NCBI GenBank assembly: GCA_023263825.1
Contig: JALQUJ010000114.1
Location: 1 to 8,628, forward strand
DNA length: 8,628 nt
Source of the DNA: Porticoccus sp.
GTDB taxonomy: Bacteria > Pseudomonadota > Gammaproteobacteria > Pseudomonadales > Porticoccaceae
Direction: 5' to 3'
A program made the translations under genes and the position numbers. A model generated the notes under the pieces. It made no database searches. It saw only the letters and a program-made list of their open reading frames with translations, and had not been told where the DNA came from. Shown piece after piece: positions 1 to 5,414 of the stretch (position 1 is its first letter; each line of letters begins with the position of its first letter).

Positions 1-1
1 A

Positions 2-88
2 ATTGATAAGAGTAGTTCAGGCGGCAATCTGTTCTCTAATGATAGCGGGTTTGATAATGCCTTTGATTTGGCAAAAAAATTGTTTTAA
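2..88 (+). CDS. 3' end of an unrecognised protein (partial, 5' end outside window)
   Basis: An open frame runs from the left edge to a TAA at 86-88 and gives 28 C-terminal residues. They are rich in Ser, Gly, Asp and Asn and end in an amphipathic FDLAKKLF. I do not recognise the family and too little is visible to suggest a function. It converges on the - strand gene at 101-586 with only 12 bases between the two stop codons. That tight convergence, plus the open frame from the edge, is the reason for calling it coding. A chance open frame of this length is possible, so confidence is moderate. Confidence 0.45.
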   Translation: MDKSSSGGNLFSNDSGFDNAFDLAKKLF

Positions 89-100
89 CGGCTTTTATAC

Positions 101-586
101 TTAGGCAACAGCCATATCTGTCGCTTTTATTAAAAGCTGATAGCTACTAACAAAATCTGCCACCGTTCCTTTAGCTTTAGGGTGGAAGTAACGGTGCCAG
201 AATTTTCCAAGTTCTACGATATTGTGTGCTTCGGGTAGCTTCTGTCCGCAGCGGCGGTAAATCATCCAGGCTATTGCCGTGGCATATTTTAGATTGGTAA
301 TTAACTCACCGTGGGGTGCCTTTAAAAAACTGTGTTGTCCCGCCATTCCTCTCACTTCACTGGCAAGAGCGGGATTGTTGATTAAGTATTTATCCCATAC
401 TGCTCGATGCATTGCCGGGGTAATATGATATAGCCCTACACGCCTGCCTTTGTTCCACCCACCCAAACCAGACTCCTGAGCAGCAGTACCCAACAACAGG
501 TTCTCGGCAGCTTGTGACCAATCATTTAGATAATTCAACGTGTCTCTAATGACCAGGTGGCGAAGATCGTCAGCAGTAAAGATCAT
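101..586 (-). CDS. Phage-type lysozyme-like / transglycosylase-like protein
   Basis: A 161-residue protein without signal peptide or membrane segment. The stretch LRHLVIRDTLNYL...WSQAAENLLLGTAAQESGLG (residues 8-42), then GLYHITPAMH, resembles small proteins I know from phage genomes, where the corresponding motif is LVIRPTL...W..AAENLL.GTA..ES and is followed by a GxYQMEPATH-like stretch. The Glu-Ser of AAQESG (E38) sits where lysozyme/SLT-type muramidases carry the catalytic Glu, so a peptidoglycan-cleaving fold is plausible but inferred. The start is supported by a GGGAG seven bases upstream of the ATG. No other phage structural, integrase or holin gene is in the window, so this is either an isolated acquisition or the edge of a remnant lying to the left. 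It converges on the partial gene at 2-88. Confidence 0.75.
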   Translation of the reverse strand: MIFTADDLRHLVIRDTLNYLNDWSQAAENLLLGTAAQESGLGGWNKGRRVGLYHITPAMHRAVWDKYLINNPALASEVRGMAGQHSFLKAPHGELITNLKYATAIAWMIYRRCGQKLPEAHNIVELGKFWHRYFHPKAKGTVADFVSSYQLLIKATDMAVA

Positions 587-641
587 GACCTAACTCCCAA
601 ATTATTGGTTTGGTATTATTTATAAATAATTATTTGTTTAT

Positions 642-670
642 TTTTTAACAGGTTATATTGATATTTTCAA
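642..670 (-). promoter_or_regulatory. Candidate sigma70 promoter for the lysozyme-like gene
   Basis: Read on the - strand, TTGAAA (5 of 6 matches to the -35 consensus) is separated by 17 bases from TAAAAA (4 of 6 matches to the -10 consensus), about 56 bases upstream of the ATG at 586. The region is so AT-rich that chance -10-like hexamers are common, so the call rests mainly on the -35 and the spacing. Confidence 0.3.
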
Positions 671-815
671 CTTAAATTTATAAAAATGTTGTGACTTTTT
701 ATATTTCATTACGCAGGTGTATGTTTTTTGATCAGTTTGTGCATGATGGATGAAACGATTTGGCTATATAGCTTGTTAGGAATGGCCTTAGACCTGTGGG
801 TATGTTTGCAATATT

Positions 816-926
816 ATGAGCGCCTACTTAGTTTTTATAACGGCAAATGTTGGTACCGATTTGGTACTCAATCTTCAAAGTTTAAATGGTTGGGTTGATG
901 AAGAATGTAAGACAAAATATCAATAA
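816..926 (+). pseudogene. Possible remnant of an Lrp/AsnC ligand-binding domain (36 codons)
   Basis: ATG at 816 to TAA at 924-926. The product begins MSAYLVFITANVGTDLVL and continues LQSLNGW. This resembles the first beta strand and helix of stand-alone Lrp/AsnC ligand-binding (RAM) domains, which start with a pattern like MVxAYVxITxxxG and continue toward a KxxxGVKE stretch. Such domains normally need 70 or more residues, and here the similarity fades after about 30. No Shine-Dalgarno precedes the ATG and an in-frame stop lies at 789-791. It is either a decayed stub or a chance resemblance. It overlaps a second anonymous ORF (743-898) in another frame, and ends 10 bases before the next gene's ATG. 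Confidence 0.22.
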
Positions 927-936
927 AGGATGAACC

Positions 937-1194
937 ATGATTAGAGCGATGATTCGTAGTGTCATTTTCTTAGTGCTGCTTTGTTCTGTAGGCGGTTATC
1001 TGTTTTATTTAAAGACCGGTACCTGGCCGATACCTGGTCAGTTACTTAAGTCTAGTGGTTCCAGCAATGGTCGGGTAGACCTAAGACGTCTATCTGAAAT
1101 GCCTTCCTTAAACAGTATGAAAGAAGATGAGCAACCTGAAAAAATCAATAAATGGCAAGATGAGAATGATGTATGGCATTTTTCAAATGAGTAA
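937..1194 (+). CDS. Small membrane-anchored protein with DUF4124-like C-terminus
   Basis: An 85-residue protein with one N-terminal hydrophobic segment (about residues 7-25, SVIFLVLLCSVGGYLFYL). After it comes a Ser/Gly-rich polar linker and a C-terminal KWQDENDVWHFSNE. That tail matches the core of the DUF4124 pattern (YxWxDxxGxxxYSD), a short domain found at the ends of many gammaproteobacterial envelope proteins, here with Trp/His in the aromatic positions. It is probably inserted in the inner membrane with the tail in the periplasm. The biochemical role is unknown for the family. An AAGGA at 926-930, six bases before the ATG, supports the start. No terminator is obvious in the 63 bases before the convergent YkvA-like gene. 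Confidence 0.8.
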   Translation: MIRAMIRSVIFLVLLCSVGGYLFYLKTGTWPIPGQLLKSSGSSNGRVDLRRLSEMPSLNSMKEDEQPEKINKWQDENDVWHFSNE

Positions 1195-1257
1195 GTGTGT
1201 TCTGAATCAGTAGCTCAGTGAAAAAGCAATTTAGAAGGGATAGAGGACAACTTAGCT

Positions 1258-1629
1258 TTAATCGAACCAGCTTTTTAGTTTTTTATTGGCCAATGTTTTA
1301 ACGTCATCATCAATGTATTGAGAAATAGTTGCCACGGCAGCAGCAATGGCTGCCATATCATCGGTATAACCCGTGATCGGTATAAAATCAGGGATCGCAT
1401 CGGTAGGTAGGATAAAATAAGCAAGGGCACTGTAGACAGCTGTTTTTCCCCATATCGGTGTTTCCGGACGCCTTGCTGCATAGTAAAGCCAAAGGCTTTT
1501 CTCAACGAGTTCACGCCCGGCTATTTTGGCCGAGAGCTTCAGCTTAATCCAGAAGTCAGCACCAGAGTACCGTTTCTTGGTGTCAGCCCCATAAGCTGGA
1601 TAGGCTTGGTCATCTACATTTTCAATCAT
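1258..1629 (-). CDS. YkvA-family DUF1232 membrane protein
   Basis: A 123-residue protein. The signature is ALAYFILPTDAIPDFIPITGYTDD (about residues 68-91), the DUF1232/YkvA hallmark: a short hydrophobic stretch followed by P-x-D-x-I-P-D-x-I-P and then Thr-Asp-Asp. A second hydrophobic, Ala-rich stretch (about 92-104) follows. The polar N-terminal 40 residues include Lys-rich segments. The family is widespread in bacteria and thought to be membrane-associated, with no established activity. No good Shine-Dalgarno precedes the ATG; a CAGG lies about 13 bases away, so the true start may differ slightly. It lies 114 bases downstream of argS on the same strand but has its own candidate promoter. 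Confidence 0.88.
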   Translation of the reverse strand: MIENVDDQAYPAYGADTKKRYSGADFWIKLKLSAKIAGRELVEKSLWLYYAARRPETPIWGKTAVYSALAYFILPTDAIPDFIPITGYTDDMAAIAAAVATISQYIDDDVKTLANKKLKSWFD

Positions 1630-1635
1630 CTGATA

Positions 1636-1663
1636 AGATTAACCTGATTCTCGCTATTGTCAA
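1636..1663 (-). promoter_or_regulatory. Candidate promoter for the YkvA-like gene
   Basis: On the - strand a perfect TTGACA (1658-1663) is followed, after 16 bases, by TAATCT (1636-1641), a weak -10 element with 3 of 6 matches. The predicted start of transcription would fall almost on the ATG at 1629, implying a very short leader. This agrees with the missing Shine-Dalgarno but could equally mean the -10 is not real. The -35 hexamer overlaps the left arm of the inverted repeat at 1662-1722. Confidence 0.3.
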
Positions 1664-1722
1664 AATTTAACGATTAAATATTAATTAGGGTTGTTTTAAC
1701 TTATTGATTTATCGTTAATTTT
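1662..1722. repeat. AT-rich imperfect inverted repeat
   Basis: The left arm AAAATTTAACGATTAAAT (1662-1679) and the right arm ATTTATCGTTAATTTT (1707-1722) are reverse complements except for two extra T residues in the left arm, giving 16 matched pairs around a 27-base centre. It lies in the gap between the end of argS and the start of the YkvA-like gene. The low GC content makes a weak RNA stem and there is no clean U-tract, so a conventional terminator is doubtful. A protein-binding palindrome or chance are alternatives. Confidence 0.4.
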
Positions 1723-1743
1723 ATCATTCCAGTGTTGGGTGCG

Positions 1744-3477
1744 TTACATTTTTTCCATAATCTCTATACCTAAAAGTTCTAAACCTTTGGCCAAGGTATC
1801 AGCAACGATAAGGCTCAGAGCTAAGCGACTTTCTTTAATCTCTTGTTTGATATTTGCTTTTAAAATAGGACATTGTTCATAGAATGCCATATAAGCACTG
1901 GCTATCTCATAAAGATAGTTACACAGAATATGGGGGTATGCTTCGTCAGCAACTTGCTGCAAAATTTCTCCAAACTGTACCAGCTTAAGTGCCAAAGCTT
2001 TTTCTTTGGTTTCTGTGATGTTGATATTGCCCTTAAATGTTGAGACATCTAGTTCTGCTTTTCTAAAGATACTTATAATGCGGGTATAGGCATATTGAAG
2101 ATAGGGGGCTGTGTTACCTTCAAAACTCAGCATGGTATCCCAGTCGAAGATATAATCATTAGTACGGGTTTTACTCAAGTCTGCATATTTAACAGCACCA
2201 ATACCTACTTTTTGTGCGATTCCGGCAATATCTTCATCACTAGCTGCCGGATTTTTTTCTGCAACCAGTTTAGACGCGCGTTCTACCGATTCTTTTAGTA
2301 AATCTGTGAGTTTGACCGTGCCGCCCGAGCGGGTTTTAAATGGCTTGCCATCCTTACCCATCATAGTGCCGAATGGGTGATGTTCTAGAAGAATACTTTC
2401 ATTCACAAAACCGGCTTTTTTAGCCAGCGTAAACACCTGCTTCATGTGTAAAGATTGGCGAGCATCAATGAAATATAAAACCCTGTCGGCGTTTAGAACG
2501 CCGCTGCGGTAACGCAAAGCAGCTAGGTCTGTGGTGGCATAGAGGTAGCCTCCACCCGATTTCTGTACAATCACTGGGCTTGGGTTACCCTTTTTATCCG
2601 CCAGCTCTTCTAAAAAGGCAACCTGGGCTCCTTGGTCTTCAACAATCAATTGTTGTTGTTTTAGGTCATTGATGACCTTAGCTAAATCGTCGTTATAAGC
2701 GCTTTCGGGTTTAATATCTGTATGTTGTAGTGTGACATTAAGATCACGGTAAATAGCTTCACTGTGGGCAACAGAAGTATTGATAAATTGTTTCCAAAGG
2801 GTGAGACAGTGGTTGTCACCAGATTGCAGTTTAACGACGTAATCACGGGCTTTTTCTGCGAACCCCGAATCTTCATCAAAGTGCTTTTTCGATTGTTGAT
2901 AAAAAACTTCCAAATCACCAAGGGCTAAGTCTGCTTGCTCACCTTCTCCCAATTGTTCTTCCAGTTCAGCGATCAGCATGCCAAATTGAGTGCCCCAATC
3001 ACCCATGTGATTTTGGCGAATCACGTTATGGCCAAGGTATTCCAGTGTTCTTGCTACAGCATCACCAATAATAGTGCTGCGGAGGTGCCCAACATGCATT
3101 TCTTTGGCGAGATTGGGAGATGAATAATCAACGACGATAGTTTTTTCTTCTACTTCTGATCTTCCTAATGGTTGATCAGATTGCTTTTGTAATTGCTCAC
3201 CTAAAAATGAGTGTGATAGGTGGATATTGATAAACCCTGGTCCGGCAATCTCTATATTGTCAGCGATTCCAGACAAGTCGAGATGTTCCAAGATTTTTTG
3301 AGCAAGTTCTCTCGGGTTGGTTTTAAGCTTCTTGGCTGCACCCATGGCACCGTTAGCCTGAAAATCACCAAACTCTGGCCGAGTGCTGATGGTAATATTA
3401 GCTGGACAATTATCTGGTATCTCTGCTGCTTGCATTGCAGCCCGAACACGTTGTTCAAGTAAGGTTTTAATGCTCAT
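1744..3477 (-). CDS. argS: Arginyl-tRNA synthetase
   Basis: Class I aminoacyl-tRNA synthetase that charges tRNA-Arg with arginine using ATP in the cytoplasm. The 577 residues match the length of the E. coli enzyme as I recall it. In order: the N-terminal Add-1 tRNA-recognition domain (about 1-110, with FGDFQANGAM and EIAGPGFINI); the HIGH signature as HVGH within SPNLAKEMHVGHLRST (128-131); the catalytic core with NHMGDWGTQFGML and YATTDLAALRYR; the MGKDGKPFKTRSGGTVKL segment that takes the KMSKS place, since ArgRS usually lacks a canonical KMSKS; and a C-terminal DALR anticodon-binding domain beginning near NTAPYLQYAYTR and ending LLGIEIMEKM. All hallmark residues look intact. No Shine-Dalgarno is visible before the ATG, yet the N-terminus MSIKTLLEQRVRAAM aligns with family starts, so I keep this start. 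Confidence 0.97.
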   Translation of the reverse strand: MSIKTLLEQRVRAAMQAAEIPDNCPANITISTRPEFGDFQANGAMGAAKKLKTNPRELAQKILEHLDLSGIADNIEIAGPGFINIHLSHSFLGEQLQKQSDQPLGRSEVEEKTIVVDYSSPNLAKEMHVGHLRSTIIGDAVARTLEYLGHNVIRQNHMGDWGTQFGMLIAELEEQLGEGEQADLALGDLEVFYQQSKKHFDEDSGFAEKARDYVVKLQSGDNHCLTLWKQFINTSVAHSEAIYRDLNVTLQHTDIKPESAYNDDLAKVINDLKQQQLIVEDQGAQVAFLEELADKKGNPSPVIVQKSGGGYLYATTDLAALRYRSGVLNADRVLYFIDARQSLHMKQVFTLAKKAGFVNESILLEHHPFGTMMGKDGKPFKTRSGGTVKLTDLLKESVERASKLVAEKNPAASDEDIAGIAQKVGIGAVKYADLSKTRTNDYIFDWDTMLSFEGNTAPYLQYAYTRIISIFRKAELDVSTFKGNINITETKEKALALKLVQFGEILQQVADEAYPHILCNYLYEIASAYMAFYEQCPILKANIKQEIKESRLALSLIVADTLAKGLELLGIEIMEKM

Positions 3478-3828
3478 ATAGGGTCAAATATTTGTAAGGG
3501 TAGATTAGTAAAGCCAAGATTCGTTGGCGAAAGCCTGGTGAGTAAAATCGTCAGTATTTATTTTTATAATGCGTTTTTTAGATTTATCTACAGAATTCAT
3601 CTTTTAATGTGAACTGGGTGTAATTGTAATCCTCTGGGGTTGAAAAGTCAGTGCTGGTATAGAGGTATTGATGAAATAGAGGGTGATTACTATAGTCATG
3701 TACAGACTGTTCTTATGTAGATGAATACTTAGTATTGTGCTTTTTAACGGGAGCTCGTTATTGAGTGCGTGTAGAATATGGGTATCTAGTACCTCTGTTT
3801 GTATGTTGCCAACTTAAATGTAAATTAA
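3478..3828. other. 351-base divergent intergenic region between argS and the oad remnant
   Basis: It contains the upstream region of argS (leftward) and a long leader for the oad remnant (rightward). The only well-formed signal I find is the + strand promoter candidate at 3668-3696. A TATAAA lies on the - strand near 3570 but has no good -35 partner. No ORF of interest, tRNA or hairpin terminator is evident. Some of the sequence could be the former upstream region of the intact oad operon. Confidence 0.5.
3668..3696 (+). promoter_or_regulatory. Candidate sigma70 promoter for the oad remnant-bolA group
   Basis: TTGATG (4 of 6 matches to the -35 consensus) and TATAGT (5 of 6 matches to the -10 consensus) are separated by exactly 17 bases on the + strand. 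Transcription would begin near 3703, leaving a leader of about 125 bases before the ATG at 3829. This may be the surviving promoter of the former oad operon and could now serve mainly bolA and the DUF4399 gene. Confidence 0.4.
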
Positions 3829-4512
3829 ATGGCCTTAATTGCAAGAGTGATGAGTAAGGTTTTGATAGATCGGGTATTTGCTAATCAGGCTCCCACAAAT
3901 CAGATAACTCCAAATGAGATATCGTTAAGTGCTGTGCAACTATTAGAGCAAGGGGTGGACTTAATGCTCTATGGGCTGGGTGCAGTCTTTATCTTTTTAG
4001 CGCTACTTGTTACTGCAATTACACTGATATCTTTTGTTATCCGTAAGTTTTGGTCTGATAATGGGGCAGTAGAAATATTGCCTGAACAGAGTGTCCCCCC
4101 CTTAAAAATTCGAAGTGGCGATACATTATTAAAGATCCTCCAAAATGCGCTGATTAATACGGTAACCATTTTTCTTGGATTAGGTGTCGGCTCAAAAATG
4201 AGTGCAGACAAATTCCTTAATGCTGAGACCTTGGGTATTTTACTTCTAGGCGTGCTGGCTTTTTGTATTGGTACCGCTAGTGGAGTATTAATGGCTAAAA
4301 TGATGAATAAGCTGGGAAAGCATCCCATAAATCCATTAATTGGTTCTGCTGGGGTCTCCGCAGTACCCATGGCTGCCCGCGTATCTAATAGAATGGGACT
4401 GGAAGCAAATCCCCATAACCATTTGTTAATGCATGCCATGGGGCCAAATGTAGCTGGTGTTATAGGCTCTGCTGTTGCAGCTGGTGTCATGATTAGTTTA
4501 GTTGGAGGTTAG
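3829..4512 (+). CDS. OadG-OadB in-frame fusion, remnant of Na+-pumping oxaloacetate decarboxylase
   Basis: A 227-residue ORF made of two subunits. Residues about 33-75 (LLEQGVDLMLYGLGAVFIFLALLV...) are the single membrane helix of the gamma subunit OadG. From about residue 100 (LQNALINTVTIFLGLGVGSKM to the end) it is the C-terminal part of the beta subunit OadB. The helix with N168, G172, S177 and R184 (INPLIGSAGVSAVPMAAR) has exactly the spacing of N373/G377/S382/R389, known to matter for Na+ transport in Klebsiella OadB. The N-terminal two-thirds of OadB, including the essential helix IV Asp, is absent, and so is the biotin-carrying OadA. The usual order is oadG-oadA-oadB, so one in-frame deletion from inside oadG to inside oadB explains it. 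It cannot work as a decarboxylase pump. An in-frame TAA directly precedes the ATG, there is no Shine-Dalgarno, and residues 1-30 are not OadG-like, so the real start is uncertain. The stop lies 4 bases before bolA. Confidence 0.85.
   Translation: MALIARVMSKVLIDRVFANQAPTNQITPNEISLSAVQLLEQGVDLMLYGLGAVFIFLALLVTAITLISFVIRKFWSDNGAVEILPEQSVPPLKIRSGDTLLKILQNALINTVTIFLGLGVGSKMSADKFLNAETLGILLLGVLAFCIGTASGVLMAKMMNKLGKHPINPLIGSAGVSAVPMAARVSNRMGLEANPHNHLLMHAMGPNVAGVIGSAVAAGVMISLVGG
4504..4508 (+). promoter_or_regulatory. bolA ribosome-binding site inside the oad remnant's last codons
   Basis: A GGAGG lies eight bases before the bolA ATG and is contained in the final Gly-Gly codons of the upstream ORF, whose stop is at 4510-4512. 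bolA initiation is therefore physically linked to translation of the oad remnant, a possible reason for the remnant ORF staying in frame to its end. Confidence 0.75.
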
Positions 4513-4516
4513 TTAA

Positions 4517-4834
4517 ATGCTGGTCCAAGATCAAATTACAGCCAAGTTGGTGGATGCTTTGAAACCAGACCACTTGTCTGTAGAAAATGAAAGTTATAAG
4601 CATTCTGTTCCACCGGAATCTGAAACACACTTTAAAGTTGTTGTTTCCAGTGAAAAGTTTACTGGAAAGCGATCAGTTCAACGGCACCAGTTAGTGTATG
4701 GTTTATTGCAAGATGAAATGGCTGGAGGTGTCCATGCTTTGGCTCTACACACCTATAGCCCGGAAGAATGGACTACCGCAGTGAACACTCCGGAGTCTCC
4801 AAATTGTATGGGCGGTAGTAAAGTAGATAATTAG
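4517..4834 (+). CDS. bolA: BolA family protein
   Basis: A 105-residue cytoplasmic protein. The class II KH-like BolA fold is recognised from an N-terminal helix (residues 5-16), the strand SVENESYKHSVPPESETHFKVVVSSEKFTGKR, the segment RHQLVYGLL with His57, and GVHALALHTYSPEEW (71-85). BolA proteins form complexes with monothiol glutaredoxins that bridge a [2Fe-2S] cluster, with the conserved C-terminal His (here His73) as the usual ligand. They influence Fe-S trafficking, cell shape and stress responses. After PEEW there is an unconserved 20-residue tail. The gene is four bases downstream of the oad remnant, with a strong GGAGG eight bases before the ATG, so it is probably co-transcribed and translationally coupled. 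The sequence alone does not exclude an IbaG-type paralogue, but the length and PEEW end favour BolA. Confidence 0.92.
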   Translation: MLVQDQITAKLVDALKPDHLSVENESYKHSVPPESETHFKVVVSSEKFTGKRSVQRHQLVYGLLQDEMAGGVHALALHTYSPEEWTTAVNTPESPNCMGGSKVDN

Positions 4835-4869
4835 ATTTAATCAGACTTTAGAACATTGAGAGGTAAAAA

Positions 4870-5304
4870 ATGGACGTAGTAATACGCATAGCTATTCTAT
4901 TCACGGCTTTTTTCATTTGTGCTGTTGCAAATGCAAGTGGTGAAAATGAGCCGAGTATTAATCCTGGCACTAAAGTTTATTTCCTTTCACCTACAGATGG
5001 TGAAACAGTGACTAATCCAGTGGTTGTCCGGTTTGGTTTGTCAGGCATGGGAGTTGCTCCAGCGGGTGTTGCCAAAGATAACACTGGGCACCACCATTTA
5101 TTAATTGATTTGAAAACTTTACCCGATATGACGAAACCGATACCCAGTGATAAAAACCATCTTCATTTTGGTGGTGGTCAGACAGAGGTGGTATTGGAGC
5201 TTGCTCCTGGCGAGCATCGTTTGCATTTACTTTTAGGTGACTATGCTCATACGCCACATAACCCGCCTGTAGTTTCGGAACAGATAAAAATATTGGTTAA
5301 ATAA
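4870..5304 (+). CDS. Secreted DUF4399 domain protein
   Basis: A 144-residue protein with an N-terminal signal peptide (hydrophobic IAILFTAFFICAVA, likely cleaved after ANA at about residue 22), so periplasmic. The mature part carries the DUF4399 pattern: GTKVYFLSPTDGETVTNPVVVRFG, GMGVAPAG, then TGHHHLLID (72-80), a HLHFGGGQTE segment (97-105), and LAPGEHRLHLLLGDYAHTPH. The many conserved His residues (HHH at 74-76, H97, H99, H116, H119, H127, H130) suggest a metal-binding or structural role, but no function is established for the family. A GAGAGG six bases before the ATG supports the start. It lies 35 bases after bolA on the same strand and is probably in the same transcript. Confidence 0.88.
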   Translation: MDVVIRIAILFTAFFICAVANASGENEPSINPGTKVYFLSPTDGETVTNPVVVRFGLSGMGVAPAGVAKDNTGHHHLLIDLKTLPDMTKPIPSDKNHLHFGGGQTEVVLELAPGEHRLHLLLGDYAHTPHNPPVVSEQIKILVK

Positions 5305-5333
5305 TAAATAGCCTCAGGTTTAGTGGGGTTTAT

Positions 5334-5347
5334 TTAATCCAGATCAA
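5334..5347 (+). promoter_or_regulatory. FNR/Anr box upstream of ompW
   Basis: TTAATccagATCAA matches the FNR consensus TTGAT-N4-ATCAA at 9 of 10 defined positions. Its centre is exactly 41.5 bases upstream of the transcription start predicted from the -10 element at 5370-5375, the standard position for class II activation by FNR or Anr. Regulation of ompW by FNR is established in E. coli, and a (broken) FNR-type gene lies just downstream here. Confidence 0.7.
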
Positions 5348-5369
5348 TTCGTCAAAGCACTACTACTGT

Positions 5370-5382
5370 TTTAATTCTCCTG
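5370..5382 (+). promoter_or_regulatory. ompW -10 element and predicted transcription start
   Basis: TTTAAT (5370-5375, 5 of 6 matches to the -10 consensus) places transcription initiation near 5382, about 33 bases before the ompW ATG. No good -35 hexamer precedes it, as expected for an activator-dependent class II promoter. A GGAG at 5404-5407, seven bases before the ATG, is the ribosome-binding site. Confidence 0.55.
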
Positions 5383-5414
5383 AAAATTAGTACTACTACT
5401 TTTGGAGAAAGTAA

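Larger units (their letters stand above)
587..936. other. 350-base AT-rich intergenic region
   Basis: This gap separates the divergently transcribed genes at 101-586 and 937-1194. The first 130 bases are extremely AT-rich and hold a promoter candidate for the leftward gene. The right half holds two overlapping small ORFs: 743-898, which has no Shine-Dalgarno and no recognisable product, and 816-926, which has an AsnC-like look and is listed separately. I see no convincing tRNA, terminator or riboswitch. Confidence 0.6.

Noticed and set aside
743..898. 51-codon ORF MMDETIWLYSLLGMALDLW...
   Set aside because: No Shine-Dalgarno, no recognisable family, and overlap with another small ORF in a different frame; most likely chance.
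3478..3828. Riboswitch or small RNA in the argS-oad gap
   Set aside because: I found no convincing set of paired stems, conserved riboswitch core or terminator; only a promoter-like pair of hexamers.
3969..4490. Long open frame of 173 codons antisense to the oad remnant
   Set aside because: It is the shadow of the oad coding strand: the sense frame has clear OadB motifs and the antisense product is low-complexity Pro/Ala/Thr/Ile-rich without family features.
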